Below, one piece after another: positions 60,291-64,000 of a stretch of DNA of 64,000 bases. Every line of letters starts with the position of its first letter. Position 1 is the stretch's first letter. The position numbers and the translations under genes are program-made. Source of the DNA: Papio anubis (Eukaryota > Chordata > Mammalia > Primates > Cercopithecidae). The notes beneath the pieces were generated by a model. That model made no database searches. It was given only the letters and a program-made list of their open reading frames with translations, and was not told where the DNA came from. Where the stretch lies: NCBI RefSeq assembly GCF_008728515.1, contig NC_044986.1, positions 57,586,855-57,650,854 on the forward strand. Reading direction: 5' to 3'.

Positions 60291-62562
60291 CTTTTTACCA
60301 TATAAGTGCAAAAGGAAATAGCTATCACCTTTTGCTCTCCAGGAAAGCAACTGTCTCCTCTGTTGACCAGGCTACCTTGCTGAATGGTAAGATGGGAATC
60401 TTCTTAGATTCAAGGAAGGCCTGGACTACTTCATCCTCGTATTCAGGAAGCCTGACATTCAGTACTAAAACCTGAAATAGTTACCCTCCTTCCTTTAAGA
60501 GTCTAGCAAGACTAATCTCCCCATGCCTCACATCGCTGTTTACCTTGGTTAATAACAGAGGCCCAAACCTCTCAGGCATCCATTTTCTTCGAGACTCTCA
60601 TTTTCCTACTGTTGTGTATATCCCTATCATATGATTTGATACTTCCCTCCCTTTCAAACTTTTACTTTCAAGCAATTTTAGTTTCTGAATGATAAATTAC
60701 TTACTCTATGACCATAACGAACTTCTCAAAAAATGGTTACCAATTAGCCAAGAAGAGAACAAAATTAATTCACTTCAGCCATTTATTCACAATTACAACA
60801 GCCACAATGCACTTCATCACTGAACAAACTCCATGATAGACATTTGGCCACCGGGACAAGGAGCCAGATTAGACTGATCATTTTTTTACTATTTTGGGTT
60901 TGCACTGACATACATGGCCATAAACAGTTAATTGGAGCTATAAATACTTCCAGCTAAGTTTAATTAGTTTTCTGTACAAAATCCCAGGTTATAATAACTG
61001 TGGTGATAACTCTGGACAAAATTTTAAAATTCCATAGGAAGTTTGTTTTAAAAATTGACCTAGAATATGCTCTGAGAGAAAAAAGAGAGAGAAAAAAAGA
61101 AATTGAATAAAGGAGCAAGAAATCAGAGTATGAAAAGATTAGTTACTCTGTAAAAAGCCAATATGATTGTAGAGGTATTAAAATCCCTGTAGGAGATTTA
61201 CAGAGAAGTCTGCCCTGGATTAGAATTTGATATCAAATAACTTAACTGAAGTCATACAATTTCTGTGCCATTTGTAGTTGAGTTAATAGCATATGTTCCT
61301 GGAGGATTACAGCCAATGATTAAGGAAATTAGGTTTTGTTTGAATTTAATTTAGTTATATAAAACTGCTACTATAATTTACAGCTTTGATATTTAATATT
61401 TAATAACCCAGATCTTAGAAGAATACTAGATATAGCTGTGTCATTATGCTTTGAAATATTATTCCCATAAGTCATTTATATTTGCTGGCTGATAAGGATG
61501 TTCATCAACTAGATGGACTCAACATGAGTCCACTGATAAAGCCAATGCAGTTTTACAGTTTGCTGAGTCCCTTGTATGTTTCCACTCCATTTCCCACACC
61601 CGTAACTTACTGAATCATAAATTATCTGGCCAGTCAATTGTCATAATAAAGAAGCATTACAGCCTTTTCTTCAACAGCCAGCTGTGGGAATGACTCAACT
61701 CTGCTTTCCTCTCACATTTTATGTATCTGTGGCATTTAGTCATTAAAAATCATAGGAATTTCTCCGTAAATATTGCTCCATCAATATTTTTTCTTGTTTT
61801 CCTTTTGTTGCATTGCTTCCTTTTTCGCTATTCATCTCTTTGACTTTTTATTTCTCTTTTCCCATCATTTTTCTGAGGAAAAATGATAAAATAGTAATGA
61901 CTCCAATTTTTCTTTCCTAAGTATATATAGAGACAGATTTGAGTTTTCTTTTTCTCTGATTTATAAAAATTAATCCTAATTTATGATTCTATAGATTGGC
62001 ATTTGTTTCCAAACATTCGTATTTTTTCTCTCATATAAGAATATTTAAACTATTTAAACTCCTTTTATCTTTTAGTGTTTCTGACTTAAACTTTTTATCT
62101 CCTTTATTCATATGTCTTACTGCTTTTACAGCTACCAGGAATCCTTCCAGCCCGCTATTCTCTCTAATTTTATTCCTCTCACTTGCTTTTACTTCCTAGT
62201 TTAGGCTTCCTTCAAAGACAGGTCAAGTCAGCCCTTACATATCAATTAAAAAATGAGACAGAAAATTTAAGAACAAAAAAATGGTGAGTTCATAAGCTAC
62301 AATTTATAATCCCAAAGATTTTAGAGTCTATACAGAGGGTTTAGGTGAGAATGCCCATTTTTAAAATTTATTTTTTATACTTACATATATATGTATATAG
62401 ATGTCAAATATTAAACGTTGACCAGTACTTAAATATGCAAGTTGAATACTCAAAGAATGTTTGAAGAGAATGAAGAAATTCATTAATACATCTTAGAAAC
62501 AAGTTTCCTTTGTGCTTTACTGCCCACTTTCCAACTTGGATTCCAACTTGGAGAACATTTTG

Positions 62563-62632
62563 TAATAATAACAATAATAAATGTTAATAAAATGTTAAAT
62601 GTTAATAACAAAATGTTATTACTAATATTATT
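62563..62632 (+). repeat. (AAT)n-like low-complexity tract
   Basis: TAATAATAACAATAATAAAT units, then three near-copies of AAATGTTAATAA. Confidence 0.85.
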
Positions 62633-62644
62633 TTTTTTAAAGTA

Positions 62645-62870
62645 TAGTGGTGTGCCTAGGTGGCAATCTTGACTTCACCATTTTATAGCTGTGTGACTGA
62701 ATAATTTACTTAACCTCTCTGTGCCTCAGTTTTCAAATTTGTAAAATGGGGATAACAACAGTACTCTGTGGACAACGTTCTTATGTTAATTTATGTAAAA
62801 TGCCTAGAATGATGCCTCATCCACAGTAAAATCTCAATAACTGTTCAATATTGTTATTATCTGTATTTTT
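62645..62870 (-). mobile_element. MIR SINE
   Basis: TTACTTAACCTCTCTGTGCC and AAAATGGGGATAACAACAGT are near-consensus reverse MIR blocks. Confidence 0.87.
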
Positions 62871-63948
62871 ATTTTGTTATTAAAAATTATAACAAGAATA
62901 CATGAAGTATTGTGACTGCTTTAACATTCAGGTTCTATAGGATCACTGAAAACTACATATGAAAACCAAATTATTTGGTTTCAGTGAATGTGTGAAATGC
63001 ATTTGGATTTGGTGTCACTGATATACTGCATTTAGGAAGAAATAAATTCAATACACAGGAAAAAAAAAAAAAAAGAAAAAAAGCACCAATTAGAAGGAAA
63101 TAGCAGACCAATGTAAACGCTAAGAAGCAAACAAGCACCACGGCAGTAACTGGAAAGTATTTACAAAGTCTATGATTTTTGGCATGTATGTTGCATAATT
63201 TTGGAGGTAAAAATTCTTTGGTATTGTTTGGAGTAGCCACAACACATTTTGAAGTGACCAACACAGTATCAACAGTCACTAGTTCAAAAGTTACCCATGT
63301 GAGTAGTTGAAAGAAAAGTCTACATCAAACATATTTGAGAAGCAAAGTCCATTTGTTATCTGAATATAATGAGCTGCTTCAAATCATGTAAAGCTTGAAG
63401 CTCTGGTGGATATTAAAAATTCCATCTCAAAAACTACAGAAATAGTATGGTTGCACTAATCTAAAAAAAAAATCACGCCATAAAGCAGCATCCAGAACTG
63501 GATAAAGAGATTTCATATCTAAAAATAGAATCTCCTAATTTATTTGAAGAGAATTCCACTGAGTGCAGGCTGTATAGAAGACACCGATATCCACCCTGTG
63601 AGGAAGTTAAGAACAGAAGACTGTGTAACAGAAGCAATGGTAATCCTTAATATTGAATACAAATGAAAGGAAGGAGAGAATTTGCTATGTTTCAGTGAAT
63701 CATAAAATAAACCAGAAGACACCAAGAAAGAGAAAAAAATTCAAAATGTCCAAGAAAAGAAACAAGATCTATTTCCTGTACTATGTTTTCATTTATTCAC
63801 AAACCAGATACCATATAATGTATACTGGAAAGGGGTAAAAATATACATAATGACTAATACCAAATAAAACATCTTCCACTAAAGGAAATACAAGCAGAAT
63901 CTGCAGGATATAGACATACTGCAGCAGGGACAATAAAAAATGTGACTT

Positions 63949-64000
63949 TACGCCAGGCACAGTGACTCATACCTACAATCCTAGCACTTTAGGAGGCCAA
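63949..64000 (+). mobile_element. Alu, left end only (cut by window edge)
   Basis: GCCAGGCACAGTGACTCATA through TAGCACTTTAGGAGGCC is the first 52 bases of an Alu continuing past the window. Confidence 0.88.

Larger units (their letters stand above)
41421..64000. other. TMEM26 upstream flank (intergenic)
   Basis: About 22.6 kb beyond the CpG island with no supportable protein-coding exon. Named repeats are listed separately. The larger unassigned blocks are 41421-42510, 43615-44820, 44850-46820, 48520-49460, 49930-52010, 54630-55610, 56990-58020, 58720-59585, 60300-62560 and 62880-63940. 48520-49460 is purine-rich on the plus strand, and 45480-45620 and 61780-61870 are pyrimidine-rich. In human, a non-coding RNA named TMEM26-AS1 is annotated on this side; I cannot define any of its exons from sequence. 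Confidence 0.75.

Overview
This window is nuclear DNA from a primate. It holds many Alu SINEs, including one with AluY-type diagnostic bases, primate-age and older L1, and old mammalian MIR, L2, Tigger and MaLR LTR copies. The only protein-coding gene I can support is TMEM26, on the minus strand. An AluY-like copy points to a catarrhine (Old World monkey or ape). A few residues in the exons differ from the human protein as I remember it, so I do not claim the species is human. There is no prokaryotic content, CRISPR array, recognisable tRNA or rRNA gene, or intact viral or transposon gene.

Layout: bases 1 to about 41,000 are TMEM26, read right to left. Exon 1, with the start codon and a CpG-island promoter, is at 40641-40831 and upstream. 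Exon 2 is at 23752-23830, exon 3 at 18778-18891, exon 4 at 16478-16698 and exon 5 at 450-526. The rest of the coding sequence lies beyond the left edge. All five exons have AG/GT borders and join in one open frame of 227 complete codons. They encode a multi-pass membrane protein with one glycosylation-prone loop.

The introns hold most of the repeats. Intron 4 contains a twin-primed L1 with a 13-bp target duplication (4382-5008) and a near-full-length old L1 (about 6640-13995). Four later elements cut into that old L1: a Tigger MITE, an MLT1-class LTR, an AluJ-like copy and an MST/THE1-class LTR. Intron 1 holds a Tigger1-type transposon split by an Alu. An opposite-facing Alu pair flanks the small exon 2, which has a weak 5' splice site; this is the functional hypothesis I would check first.

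From about 41,420 to 64,000 is the upstream flank. It holds MIR, L2, L1, Alu and MaLR copies and several (GT)n tracts. I found no supportable coding gene there. A divergent non-coding transcript from the CpG island is plausible but not shown by the sequence.

I found no new biological system. The items worth a second look are mechanistic: twin priming, nested insertion order, Alu pairing around exon 2, an X-box-like promoter motif and a hairpin-forming tandem repeat.
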